A stretch of 64,000 nt of DNA. Source: JAJAZB01 sp964244295. GTDB lineage: Bacteria; Bacteroidota; Bacteroidia; Cytophagales; Spirosomataceae. Numbering within the stretch: position 1 is the stretch's first letter; the number at the start of each line of letters is the position of its first letter. The stretch is taken from the NCBI GenBank assembly GCA_964244295.1, contig CAXTIG010000016.1:59709-123708 (forward strand), read 5' to 3'. Both the position numbers and the translations under genes were made by a program. The notes under the pieces are model-generated. The model did not search any database, was not told where the DNA came from, and saw only the letters and a list, made by a program, of their open reading frames with translations. Shown piece by piece: positions 35,180 through 43,649 of the stretch.

Positions 35180-37966
35180 ATGAAACGCCTCCTTTTTTTC
35201 TCCCTGTTTCTGGCCGCTGGCCTCCTGGCCTGCACCGTGGGTGGGCTTTGGGGCGGCGAAAAAGTGGGTTACAACGACCAAATCCGGCCTATTTTCAACA
35301 AAAAATGCATCGTCTGCCACGGGGGCGTCAAGAAAAACGGCGGGTTTAGTTTGCTGTTTCGGGAAGAAGCGCTGGGGAAAACGAAATCCGGTAAACCCGC
35401 CATCGTGCCCGGCGACGCCGACGAATCCGAACTGGTCAACCGACTCGTCCACCACGACCCCGAATTTCGGATGCCGCTCGACGCACCTCCGTTGAGCAAG
35501 GCCGAAATTTCCCTCGTCAAAACCTGGATTGACCAGGGGGCCGACTGGGAAGAACCCTGGTCGTACCGCCCGCCCGACCGCGCGCTGGTACCGCCCGCCG
35601 TCGGCGAAGGCTGGGCCAGAAACGGGATAGACCGGTTTATTTTCCAAAAACTGGCGACCAATTCCCTGAAACCCGCGCCCCAGGCCGACCGCGCCACGCT
35701 GCTCCGGCGCGTAAGTCTCGACCTGACCGGCCTGCCGCCCACGTCCGCCGAGGCCACCGAATTTTTTTCTGATAAATCGCCGAATGCCTACGAAAAAGCG
35801 GTGGATCGCTTGCTCGCTTCGCCCGCCTTCGGCGAGCGCTGGGCGACGATGTGGCTCGATCTGGCCCGCTACGCCGACTCGAAGGGCTACGAAAAAGACG
35901 TGGCACGCAGCATCTGGAAATACCGCGACTGGGTCATCGACGCCTTCAACCGGGATATGCCCTTCGACCAGTTCACGGTCGAGCAACTGGCGGGGGATTT
36001 GCTAAAAAATCGCAACGGCGAAGCGCCCACCGAAAAGCAACTCCTCGCCACGGCCTTTCACCGCAACACGATGGCCAACGACGAAGGCGGTACCATCGAC
36101 GAGGAATTTCGGAACGCCGCGCTGGTCGATCGCGTCGGCACGACCTGGGAAGTGTGGCAGGGCACCACGATGGCCTGCGGGCAGTGTCACAGTCACCCTT
36201 ACGACCCCATCCGCCACCAGGATTTCTACCGCTTCGCCGCCTACTTCAACAACACCCAGGATCGCGATATTTACAATGATAAACCCAAACTCATCACGTT
36301 TGAACCCGTTGAACAGCAGCGCGTTGACCGGCTCATGGCCTGGCTGAACGGGCAACTGACCCCCGCCGACCGCCCCGCGTCCCTGGGCCGTTTTGCCGAC
36401 GAAAAACGCCAGAATTTGCTCTGGGCCTTGGGCCTGCGCCGCCTCGAAGGCGAAGATTTCGACCTGACCAGTCGCCACATCGAACTCTGGGACGAGCAAA
36501 CGACGGTGATGCAAACCACCGACGGCTCGTTTATTGCCTACGAGGGCGTGGATTTGACCGGCCTGAGTGGCGTGAATTACCGCTACTACTCCGGCGTCGC
36601 GTCAAGTTTCATCGAACTCCACCTCGATTCGCTCAACGGCCCGCTCATTAGCCGGGCCAAGACCCATTCGACCGAGGCCAAACCCACCGACGAGTGGTAC
36701 CGTTGGAAGGTGGCCTTCACCGAAACCCACGCGCCCATCGCGCCCACCGCCGGGCGGCACACGCTGTTCGTGGTTTTCAAAAAAGACCGGGAATTCCGCA
36801 CCGATTTGCTCCATCTCGATCGGCTCGATTTTACGATTGATAAACCCGTTATTGCCCGCTACGGCCCCGCCTTCCGCGATTCGGTGTTTCGGTTGCGGGC
36901 CATTACGGCCGTTTCAACGCCCATCCTGCTCGAACGACCCGCCGCTCAACGGCGGCGCACGCACGTGTTCACGCGGGGCAACTGGCTCACGCCGGGGGCC
37001 GAAGTACGCGGCGGCATTCCTGACGTGTTTGCCAGCCAGACCCGTCGCCCGCCGCAAACCCGCCTCGACATGGCCCGCTGGCTGGTCAGCGCCGAAAACC
37101 CGCTCACGGCGCGGGTGATGGTCAATCGGTTTTGGGAACAATTCTTCGGCTACGGCTTGGTCGAAACGCTCGAAGATTTCGGCACGCAAGGCTTCCGCCC
37201 TACCCATCCCGAACTGCTCGACTGGCTGGCCGTGCGGTTTCAGGAGGAGTACCGGTGGTCGGTGAAAAAGCTACTCCGGCTGCTCGTCACCTCAGCGACC
37301 TACCGGCAGTCCGCGCGGACTGCCGATGCGGTAGCGATCAAGAGTTTGCTGGAAAAAGACCCGCGCAACCTGCTGCTGGCCCGTGGCCCCCGCGTGCGCC
37401 TAACCGCCGAGCAAGTCCGCGATCAGGCCTTGGCCGTGAGCGGATTATTAAATCCGGCGCGAGGCGGTCCCGGCGTGATGCCCCCTTCGCCCACCACCAA
37501 TTCCTGGCGGAAAGCCCCCACCGAGGCCGCGCACCGCCGGGCCGTGTACACATTCTGGCACCGCAGCAACCCGTACCCCTCGATGGTGACGTTCGATTCG
37601 CCCGGGCGGAGCGTCTGCGCCTCGCGCCGCATTCGTACCAACACCCCGCTCCAGGCCCTGACCACGCTCAACGACACCGTGTACGTGGAAGCCGCCCGGC
37701 ACCTGGCCACCCGGATGATCGGTACTTCGATTCGCAACCAGCTTTCGGCGGGTTACGAGCGGGTGATGCTGCGAAAACCGGCTCCCGCCAAACTGGTTTT
37801 GTTGGAAAACCTGTACACCGACGCTCTGCACCGCTACCGCGAGCGACCTAGGCAGGCCGCGCTGGCGCTGGGCGAAAAGAAGCCGCTGCCTGATTCGCCG
37901 CACCGCGCTGCGCTGATGCTGACGGCGAATGCGATTTTAAATTTGGATGAGGTTTTGACGAAGTAG
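35180..37966 (+). CDS. PSCyt1/DUF1549/DUF1553 cytochrome-type lipoprotein
   Basis: A 928-residue protein with lipobox (AAGLLAC). Domain order: PSCyt1 cytochrome with KKCIVCHGGV (about 45), IVPGDADESELVNRL and WIDQGADW; DUF1549 from about 145 (RNGIDRFIFQKL, LRRVSLDLTGLPPT, FGERWATMWLDLARYADSKGYE, FNRDMPFDQFTVEQLAGDLL) including a second haem motif CGQCHSHPYDP; a galactose-binding-like insert; and DUF1553 (ARVMVNRFWEQFFGYGLVETLEDFGTQG, LLRLLVTSATYRQSA, RRAVYTFWHRSNPYPSM, FDSPGRSVCASRRIRTNTPLQAL). These proteins are abundant in Planctomycetes; the function is unknown. It is followed by a DUF1501 gene, its regular partner. Confidence 0.9.
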   Translation: MKRLLFFSLFLAAGLLACTVGGLWGGEKVGYNDQIRPIFNKKCIVCHGGVKKNGGFSLLFREEALGKTKSGKPAIVPGDADESELVNRLVHHDPEFRMPLDAPPLSKAEISLVKTWIDQGADWEEPWSYRPPDRALVPPAVGEGWARNGIDRFIFQKLATNSLKPAPQADRATLLRRVSLDLTGLPPTSAEATEFFSDKSPNAYEKAVDRLLASPAFGERWATMWLDLARYADSKGYEKDVARSIWKYRDWVIDAFNRDMPFDQFTVEQLAGDLLKNRNGEAPTEKQLLATAFHRNTMANDEGGTIDEEFRNAALVDRVGTTWEVWQGTTMACGQCHSHPYDPIRHQDFYRFAAYFNNTQDRDIYNDKPKLITFEPVEQQRVDRLMAWLNGQLTPADRPASLGRFADEKRQNLLWALGLRRLEGEDFDLTSRHIELWDEQTTVMQTTDGSFIAYEGVDLTGLSGVNYRYYSGVASSFIELHLDSLNGPLISRAKTHSTEAKPTDEWYRWKVAFTETHAPIAPTAGRHTLFVVFKKDREFRTDLLHLDRLDFTIDKPVIARYGPAFRDSVFRLRAITAVSTPILLERPAAQRRRTHVFTRGNWLTPGAEVRGGIPDVFASQTRRPPQTRLDMARWLVSAENPLTARVMVNRFWEQFFGYGLVETLEDFGTQGFRPTHPELLDWLAVRFQEEYRWSVKKLLRLLVTSATYRQSARTADAVAIKSLLEKDPRNLLLARGPRVRLTAEQVRDQALAVSGLLNPARGGPGVMPPSPTTNSWRKAPTEAAHRRAVYTFWHRSNPYPSMVTFDSPGRSVCASRRIRTNTPLQALTTLNDTVYVEAARHLATRMIGTSIRNQLSAGYERVMLRKPAPAKLVLLENLYTDALHRYRERPRQAALALGEKKPLPDSPHRAALMLTANAILNLDEVLTK

Positions 37967-37980
37967 CTGAGCAGCAACGA

Positions 37981-38122
37981 TTCCCCTCCTTTTTTAAGGA
38001 GGGGTGGCCTTTAGGCCGGGGTGGTTAGGTTGCCAGCCAAGTGCTCTCATCCGCCGCCGAACCACCGCAGCGGCGGACCGTCCCGCCCCTACGGGGCACC
38101 CCTCCTTTATCAAAGAGGGGAA
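37981..38122. repeat. Intergenic inverted repeat with nested hairpins
   Basis: TTCCCCTCCTTTTTTAAGGA and GGGGTGG near 37981 form a short hairpin; its mirror ACCCCTCCTTTATCAAAGAG and GGGGAA ends at 38122. The CCCCTCC...GGAGGGG-type repeat is a common intergenic family in Bacteroidota. It lies between the DUF1553 and DUF1501 genes. Confidence 0.7.
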
Positions 38123-38143
38123 ATTTCCTCAAATGATTTGTCC

Positions 38144-39646
38144 ATGAAACGCCTCGACCCCTACACCGAAGCTCGCTTCGCCGAAGCGCAGTTCAACACC
38201 CGGCGGCATTTTCTCCGGCAAAGTACCCTCGGCCTCGGTACCCTCGCGTTGGGGTCGTTGCTCGACGGCTGCGGTTCGAAAACGCCCGGTGTGCCGCCCG
38301 TCGCCGCGCCGGAGCTGACCTCGCTCAACCCGCTCGCCGTGCGTTCGCCGCACTTCGCGCCGAAGGCCCGCCGGGTGTTATTTCTCCACATGGAAGGCGC
38401 GCCGTCGCAACTCGAACTCTTCGATTACAAACCCGAACTGGCCAAACTCGACGGGAAATTGTGCCCGCCCTCGCTGCTTGCGGGCAAACGGTTTGCCTTC
38501 ATCAAGGGCGTGCCGAATATGCTCGGGCCGCAGGCGAAGTTCGCCCGCCACGGGCAGTCGGGGGCCTGGCTGTCGGAATACTTCGAGCATTTTCCGAAAG
38601 TCGTGGATCAGGTTACTTTCCTGAAAGCTCTCCACACCGACGAGTTCAACCACGCTCCCGCGCAATTTCTCATGCACACGGGCAGTCCGCGCCTCGGTCG
38701 GCCCGGCATGGGGGCCTGGGTCACCTACGGGTTGGGGTCGGAAAACCAGAATTTGCCGGGCTTCGTCGTGCTCGTGTCGGGGCCGGATCCCTCGGCGGGC
38801 AAGTCGGTCTGGGGCGCGGGTTTTCTGCCCACGGTGTACCAGGGCGTGCAGTGCCGATCGAAGGGCGACCCGGTGCTGTACATCAACAACCCGGCGGGCG
38901 TGAGCGACACGCTGCGGCGCGAGTCCATCGCCACCATCAATAAAATCAACCAGTTAGAACACGAGCAGGTGGGCGACCCGGAGATTCTGAGCCGCATTTC
39001 GCAGTACGAACTCGCCTACCGAATGCAGGCCGAAGTGCCCGATACGATGGACATCACCGACGAACCGACGTGGGTTCACGAGTGGTACGGGGCCAAACCC
39101 GGCGAGGCTAGTTTTGCCAACAATTGCCTGCTGGCCAGAAAGTTGCTGGAAAAAGGGGTGCGCTTCGTGCAACTCTTCGATCGTTCCTGGGATCACCACG
39201 GCACCGACGCGGGCGGCGGTGTGGACAAGGGCCTGCGTGGCAACGTGCAGCGCACCGACAAGCCCGTCACGGCCCTGCTTCAAGATCTTGACCAGCGCGG
39301 TTTGCTCGACGAAACGCTCGTGGTGTGGGGCGGGGAGTTTGGCCGCACGCCCATGCAGGAAAACCGCAACGGCGACACCCATTCGCCCTTCAAGGGTCGC
39401 GACCACCACACCGAAGCCTTCACAATGTGGCTGGCGGGTGGGGGTATCAAACAAGGATTCAGCCTGGGCGAAACCGACGAGATCGGGTACTACGGCGTTT
39501 CGGGCAAAACTCATGTCCACGACCTCCAGGCCACGATCATGCACTGCCTCGGCTTCGACCACGAACGCCTGACGTTCCCCTTCCAGGGCCGCAACTTCCG
39601 CCTGACGGACGTACACGGGAAGGTCGTGCGGGAGATTTTGGCTTGA
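38144..39646 (+). CDS. DUF1501 (sulfatase-like fold) protein with twin-arginine leader
   Basis: A 500-residue protein of the DUF1501 family, related to the alkaline phosphatase/sulfatase fold. The N-terminus has a twin-arginine-like signal TRRHFLRQSTLGLGTLALGSLL and a lipobox-like LLDGC. Family segments: RRVLFLHMEGAPSQLELFDYKPEL, MLGPQAKFARHGQSGAWLSEYF, NHAPAQFLMHTGSP, VRFVQLFDRSWDHHGTDAGG, VVWGGEFGRTPMQENRNGDTHSPFKGRDHHTEAFTMWLAGGGIKQG and the terminal HCLGFDHERLTFPFQGRNFRLTDV. The ATG at 38144 begins directly before this leader. Exported folded, presumably with cofactor or metal. Paired with the preceding DUF1549/DUF1553 protein; reaction unknown. Confidence 0.9.
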   Translation: MKRLDPYTEARFAEAQFNTRRHFLRQSTLGLGTLALGSLLDGCGSKTPGVPPVAAPELTSLNPLAVRSPHFAPKARRVLFLHMEGAPSQLELFDYKPELAKLDGKLCPPSLLAGKRFAFIKGVPNMLGPQAKFARHGQSGAWLSEYFEHFPKVVDQVTFLKALHTDEFNHAPAQFLMHTGSPRLGRPGMGAWVTYGLGSENQNLPGFVVLVSGPDPSAGKSVWGAGFLPTVYQGVQCRSKGDPVLYINNPAGVSDTLRRESIATINKINQLEHEQVGDPEILSRISQYELAYRMQAEVPDTMDITDEPTWVHEWYGAKPGEASFANNCLLARKLLEKGVRFVQLFDRSWDHHGTDAGGGVDKGLRGNVQRTDKPVTALLQDLDQRGLLDETLVVWGGEFGRTPMQENRNGDTHSPFKGRDHHTEAFTMWLAGGGIKQGFSLGETDEIGYYGVSGKTHVHDLQATIMHCLGFDHERLTFPFQGRNFRLTDVHGKVVREILA

Positions 39647-39720
39647 AAAATCAATTCACCCTGATTTTCTGCCTGTTCATGTCCCAACGAACCGGTTTGG
39701 CCTTCGAGTTTTCAGCAAAA

Positions 39721-39889
39721 AAAAGGGGATTGTCATGGCTCCGGCCATCTGGTCCGAGTCTTGTCATCCCGAGGAACGAGGGATCTCGTTAGCCTGCCGG
39801 ACCCTTTGCCCATTGTCAAGTGATTGGTATGCCAACGAGATCCCTCGTTCCTCGGGATGACAGCCGGAGCCATGACAAGCCCCTTTTTT
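39721..39889. repeat. Long nested inverted repeat, family A
   Basis: Outer arms AAAAGGGGATTGTCATGGCT / AGCCATGACAAGCCCCTTTTTT and inner arms GTCATCCCGAGGAACGAGGG / CCCTCGTTCCTCGGGATGAC. The same ATGGCTCCGG tip occurs in the repeat at 29689. It lies between convergent genes and ends in a T-run, so it can act as a terminator for both. Confidence 0.88.
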
Positions 39890-39909
39890 CAAAAAAGCTA
39901 CAGTTTCAA

Positions 39910-42555
39910 CTACTCGGTCTTCCCCCCAACCACCGGTACGCTGCTTTTCTCCGCCGCTCCCTCCAGCAAGGCATTGAAAATCAACTTGTACGTGGCCCGT
40001 GGCTGCGCGCGGAATTGGGGACGGAAGCCAAACAGCACCAGCGAACCCCGCTCGTGCGGCAACCGTACGATGGCGGCTTTGTTGGCGAGGCGGGTCTCGT
40101 TCAAGGCCCAACCACTCATCAGCAGGCCGTTCGGCGCGTAGCGGGCCACGATTTCCACGGGCGGCGCGGGCAACGCGGGAAGTTTTTCCTGCCCACCTTC
40201 ACCTTCGCGCACTTGTTTGGCCACGTCGAAGGCGCGGCTATTTTGAAACGAGGCCGCCACTTCGGGTTGCATTCCTGCCGCCAACGGATGCTTGATGTCC
40301 ACGGTGGTACGGATGAGCGAGCCGGGGACGTAAAACTGCTGGGGACTCAGCCCTTCGGTCACGTCGCGGAGGGGCAGGCCGAGTTGTTCGATCAGGAAAT
40401 CACTCGCTTCGTCGAAGGCCAGCAGCGTGCCGCCCTGCCGGGCGTAACGGTCAAGGGCCGAAGTGCCTGCCAGACCCAAACCCCCGACGTAGGCGGCAGG
40501 CATCGTGTTGGGCGCGTTTCCGTGCAGCATCCCCTTCACCGACTGGTCGGGCAGGATGAGGGCGTGGTACACGGATAAATCCTTCGAAAGAATGTCGGCA
40601 TCATGGAGCGAATCGACGGCAAATTCGTATTCCTTCAGCAGCCAGCGCGTCCAGCCTTCGTCCATGTTGGCCACCCACGATTTGTACAGGCCGATGCGCG
40701 GTTGCTTCAGTGCTCGTACCGTTCCGGTGGGTTTACTCGCCACACCCGTAAAACTCAGGCCCAACTCCGTCGCCAATGCCCGCACGCGGGCTTCGGTGCC
40801 GCTCATTTTTTCAATCAAAAACGTGCCTGCCTCGGTCAGGGCTACTTTTTCGCCCGCTTTCAGCAGCCGGTTCACGGCCTTCACGGCGGCGTTTTCGTTC
40901 CGGGAAAGCGCGTAGCCGTAACCCGCCGAACCGCTGAGTTGGCCCGGTTCGGGGCTAACCGTCGTCACGGCGGCGGTCGGGGCGGTGAAGGCGGTTTTCA
41001 CCCGGTCCACTTTTACGCCCATCTGCATCGGCAACGTCCAGCCGGCCAAATCGTAGGGTGGCAAGGGCGGGCCGCCGGGGTAGAGCCGCTGGTTGGGGTG
41101 AACCTGTTTTTCCATCAAATCCGTTACGTAAGGGCCAAACGCCTGTCCACCGTACACGACGAAACTCCCGGCGGGATAGGAAATACCGCCCGCCTCGAAG
41201 GCCGCCGTGGCCCGCTGGATTTCCACCCCGCTGTCGCGGAGCAGTTTCACCAGATTCAGCGCCTCGCCCCGATCCCACTGCGCAGGGGAAATTACGTAGG
41301 CAAAGGCCGTTTTGGTGCCCGCCGCCGCGATGGCGTCGCGGCCCATTTGGTAGATGTTGAAGAGAAATTCCTCGCGCTTGTCGGCGGCGAGGTCGAGCGT
41401 GGCCAGCGAGGCTTCGAGCATGTAATTCACCGCGTCGCGGAAGTGCGATTCGCCGCCTTTCCAGGGATTCGGGTAAAAAACCTCGGTGGCGGCAGTGGAG
41501 GCCGTCACGCCGCGACCGATGGTTTTGGGCAGGGAGTCGGGCGGGTAAAACCGGGGCGTCGGGGTGGCGTGGCCGGTTTCGGTCAGGATGCCGATTTGGT
41601 TGTGAAAATACGGCACGGTGCGCATCCCGCCGTTCCACCACATGCTGAACGTGAGCCGCGACACCACGCCCGGCATCGCCCGCATGGCAAAGCGGTTGGC
41701 CATCGCCGAGCCGACGAGGTTGACGCCCGTGGTCACGCCGGGGTGGATGTTGGGGTTGACCGGATCGGCGAAGGGCGGAATGAAAATCTTCGTCCACGCG
41801 GGCGAAGTCTGGTGGTGGTTGTACACGATTTGCGGGTACCACTGCGCGTAGAGCACCTTCGACACCGCCTTCGTTTCGGGCATGGTGTTCATAAACCAGT
41901 CGCGGTTGTTGTCGTGCCCGACGTAGTGGTGGTACAACCAGGGCGGCTGGCTGGTTTCAAAGGCCGTCCCCAATTGCTTTTTGTACCAATCGGCGATGAT
42001 GTCCAGCCCGTCGGGGTTCAGGTTGACCATCAGCAGGGTGATCACTTCGTCGCGGATTTTTCGCATCTCCGCCGATTCTTCCGTCGCCATCCGGTAGGCC
42101 AGTTCGGGCATCATTTGCGCCGAAGCCGCCTCGGACGAGTGCATCCCGGCATCGATCCACACCACGGCCCGGCCTTCGGTGGCGAGTTTCCGGGCCTGGG
42201 TTTCGTCGATGCGGGCGCGGGAAAGCTGTTCGCTGATGCTGCGGAATCGCTCCGTCTGCTTCAGGTTTTTTTCGCTGGAAATCAGGAGCATCACCAACGG
42301 GCGGCCCAGCACGGATTTCCCGATTTCGACCAGTTGCACGCGTTCGCTGGCTTTGTCCAGTCGCTGAAAATAATCGAGCAGCGTACCGGAATCGGCCAGT
42401 TTGTAATCGGCCCCCGGCTCGAAGCCGAGTACGGCGGCGGGTTTGGGGATTTGGGCGAGGAGCGGGCTGAACGTGAGCAACGCGAGCAGCGTGAGGCAGG
42501 AAAGGGGTTTAGCTGCGCTGAATCTTGATTTAGCTACGCTGAATTTTGATTTCAC
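39910..42555 (-). CDS. M14 zinc carboxypeptidase, exported
   Basis: A peptidase of about 881 residues. The zinc ligands are in GMHSSEAAS (His and Glu) and in IVYNHHQTSP (His), and the catalytic Glu is in GILTETGHAT; DNNRDWFMNTMPET is another conserved M14 segment. A C-terminal half of unknown fold resembles large Bacteroidota M14 proteins. I prefer GTG 42555 as start, giving MKSKFSVAKSRFSAAKPLSCLTLLALLTFSPLLAQ as leader with a signal peptide, because a TACCTTCG -7 element lies just upstream; the ATG at 42651 is upstream of that element. The leader contains a tandem near-duplication (KFSVAKS/RFSAAK). Confidence 0.85.
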   Translation of the reverse strand: MKSKFSVAKSRFSAAKPLSCLTLLALLTFSPLLAQIPKPAAVLGFEPGADYKLADSGTLLDYFQRLDKASERVQLVEIGKSVLGRPLVMLLISSEKNLKQTERFRSISEQLSRARIDETQARKLATEGRAVVWIDAGMHSSEAASAQMMPELAYRMATEESAEMRKIRDEVITLLMVNLNPDGLDIIADWYKKQLGTAFETSQPPWLYHHYVGHDNNRDWFMNTMPETKAVSKVLYAQWYPQIVYNHHQTSPAWTKIFIPPFADPVNPNIHPGVTTGVNLVGSAMANRFAMRAMPGVVSRLTFSMWWNGGMRTVPYFHNQIGILTETGHATPTPRFYPPDSLPKTIGRGVTASTAATEVFYPNPWKGGESHFRDAVNYMLEASLATLDLAADKREEFLFNIYQMGRDAIAAAGTKTAFAYVISPAQWDRGEALNLVKLLRDSGVEIQRATAAFEAGGISYPAGSFVVYGGQAFGPYVTDLMEKQVHPNQRLYPGGPPLPPYDLAGWTLPMQMGVKVDRVKTAFTAPTAAVTTVSPEPGQLSGSAGYGYALSRNENAAVKAVNRLLKAGEKVALTEAGTFLIEKMSGTEARVRALATELGLSFTGVASKPTGTVRALKQPRIGLYKSWVANMDEGWTRWLLKEYEFAVDSLHDADILSKDLSVYHALILPDQSVKGMLHGNAPNTMPAAYVGGLGLAGTSALDRYARQGGTLLAFDEASDFLIEQLGLPLRDVTEGLSPQQFYVPGSLIRTTVDIKHPLAAGMQPEVAASFQNSRAFDVAKQVREGEGGQEKLPALPAPPVEIVARYAPNGLLMSGWALNETRLANKAAIVRLPHERGSLVLFGFRPQFRAQPRATYKLIFNALLEGAAEKSSVPVVGGKTE

Positions 42556-42576
42556 GGGAAGGTTTTGGTTGAATCC

Positions 42577-42584
42577 CGAAGGTA
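42577..42584 (-). promoter_or_regulatory. Putative -7 element for the M14 peptidase gene
   Basis: Minus-strand TACCTTCG, one mismatch from TAnnTTTG, 21 bases upstream of the GTG start. A -33 TTG is not clear. It sets the likely transcription start downstream of ATG 42651. Confidence 0.35.
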
Positions 42585-42648
42585 GGAATTTTTGGGAAGC
42601 GGTGAAATGGCAGACCCTTCCCGGAATCAGGCGGGGGCTTAAACCAGC

Positions 42649-42688
42649 CACCCGTTCAGGTTTTCGTTTTTGAAAACCTGAACGGGTG
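42649..42688. repeat. Perfect hairpin downstream of the sigma-factor gene
   Basis: CACCCGTTCAGGTTTTC (42649-42665) and its exact complement (42672-42688), six-base loop. It lies past the stop of the sigma-factor gene on its strand but lacks a T-run, so I call it a repeat rather than a terminator. Confidence 0.7.
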
Positions 42689-42724
42689 CCGTACCGGGCG
42701 CGCGCGCCCGCACTCCTTCGCCCA

Positions 42725-43561
42725 CTACAAGCTACTCACCTCCCCCATCGCCAGCCGGTCGCAGCGCAGGAGTACGTCCTGCAAGGCCGCGCCCCGGCCC
42801 CGCATGGGGTCGATGGCTTTCACGAGGGTGGTTCGGAGCGTAAACAAAGCTTCGCGGTCGTGCTTGGTCGAGCCGCGCACGAGGTCGAGCCGATTGAGGG
42901 CTTCCTGGCGGTTTTGTTTGGGGTTGAACCAGCCGTTGAGTTCGGAGCATTGGTGGCAGACGCCGTTTTTGTTGATGAGGGCGCAGCGGTGGTCGAAAAT
43001 GTCCATCATCGTGTGCCGACCGTCCTGTAAGAGGTGCTTCACCACGTCCGCCGACTTCTCCACGATCAGGGCGATTTCTTTCACCGAAAAATCGTACATA
43101 TCCTTCAGAATCAGCACCACCTGCCGCTCGATGGGCAGGGTTTTGCTCATGCAGGTAAAGCAGGAACTGATGTGTTCGGCTACTTCGTAAGCCCCCTCGC
43201 CCGATTCCTGACTGACCCGATCGATGGCCCCGTACACCGCCGGATCGCTCAGGCAGAGATCTTTGGCCCGCGCTTTCACGTCGGTATCCCAGCGTTTCCG
43301 GGCCTTGAGGTGGTCGTAGGCCAGGTGCGTGGCGAGTTGAAAGACCCAGGTTTTGAACGAGGCGTCGCCCCGAAACGAAGGGAGTTTGTCGAAGGCTTTG
43401 ATGAACGTGTCGTGGGCCAGGTCTTCGGCGTCGTCGCGGTCGGTCAGGAGCCGGTACAGGTACGATTTAAGTTGGGGCTGAAAGGCCGAGAAGAGCGCTT
43501 GAAATGCGTTGATGTCGCCGTTTTGGGCATTTTTCAGCGTTTGGTCGGGTTGATTTTCCAT
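42725..43561 (-). CDS. ECF-type RNA polymerase sigma factor with Cys-containing C-terminal extension
   Basis: A 278-residue sigma factor. Region 2 is FQALFSAFQPQLKSYLYRLLTDRDDAEDLAHDTFIKAFDKLPSF and FKTWVFQLATHLAYDHLKARKRW; region 4 is KTLPIERQVVLILKDMYDFSVKEIALIVEKSADVVKHLLQDGRHTM. Unlike simple ECF factors it has two extras: a Cys pair in EHISSCFTCMSK between the regions and a C-terminal tail with CALINKNGVCHQCSELNGWFNPKQ. The four Cys of the tail and linker could bind metal or sense redox state. Target genes are not known. It is upstream of the M14 gene on the same strand and separated from the SnoaL gene by a terminator. Confidence 0.85.
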   Translation of the reverse strand: MENQPDQTLKNAQNGDINAFQALFSAFQPQLKSYLYRLLTDRDDAEDLAHDTFIKAFDKLPSFRGDASFKTWVFQLATHLAYDHLKARKRWDTDVKARAKDLCLSDPAVYGAIDRVSQESGEGAYEVAEHISSCFTCMSKTLPIERQVVLILKDMYDFSVKEIALIVEKSADVVKHLLQDGRHTMMDIFDHRCALINKNGVCHQCSELNGWFNPKQNRQEALNRLDLVRGSTKHDREALFTLRTTLVKAIDPMRGRGAALQDVLLRCDRLAMGEVSSL

Positions 43562-43591
43562 CCGGACGAACGGGTTTAGGCAGGGGTCTTT

Positions 43592-43631
43592 TTTGAAAGA
43601 AAGTCGGCCCGACCCCGCGTCGGGCCGACTT
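43592..43631 (-). terminator. Terminator of the SnoaL-like gene
   Basis: On the minus strand AAGTCGGCCCGAC and GTCGGGCCGACTT form a 13-bp stem followed by TCTTTC. It lies 19 bases past the stop. Confidence 0.75.
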
Positions 43632-43649
43632 GGGGGTGTTCCGCAGGCG

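Noticed and set aside
40603..42528. 641-codon plus-strand frame opposite the M14 peptidase
   Set aside because: Shadow; biased composition and no conserved motif, whereas the minus-strand frame has the complete zinc site.
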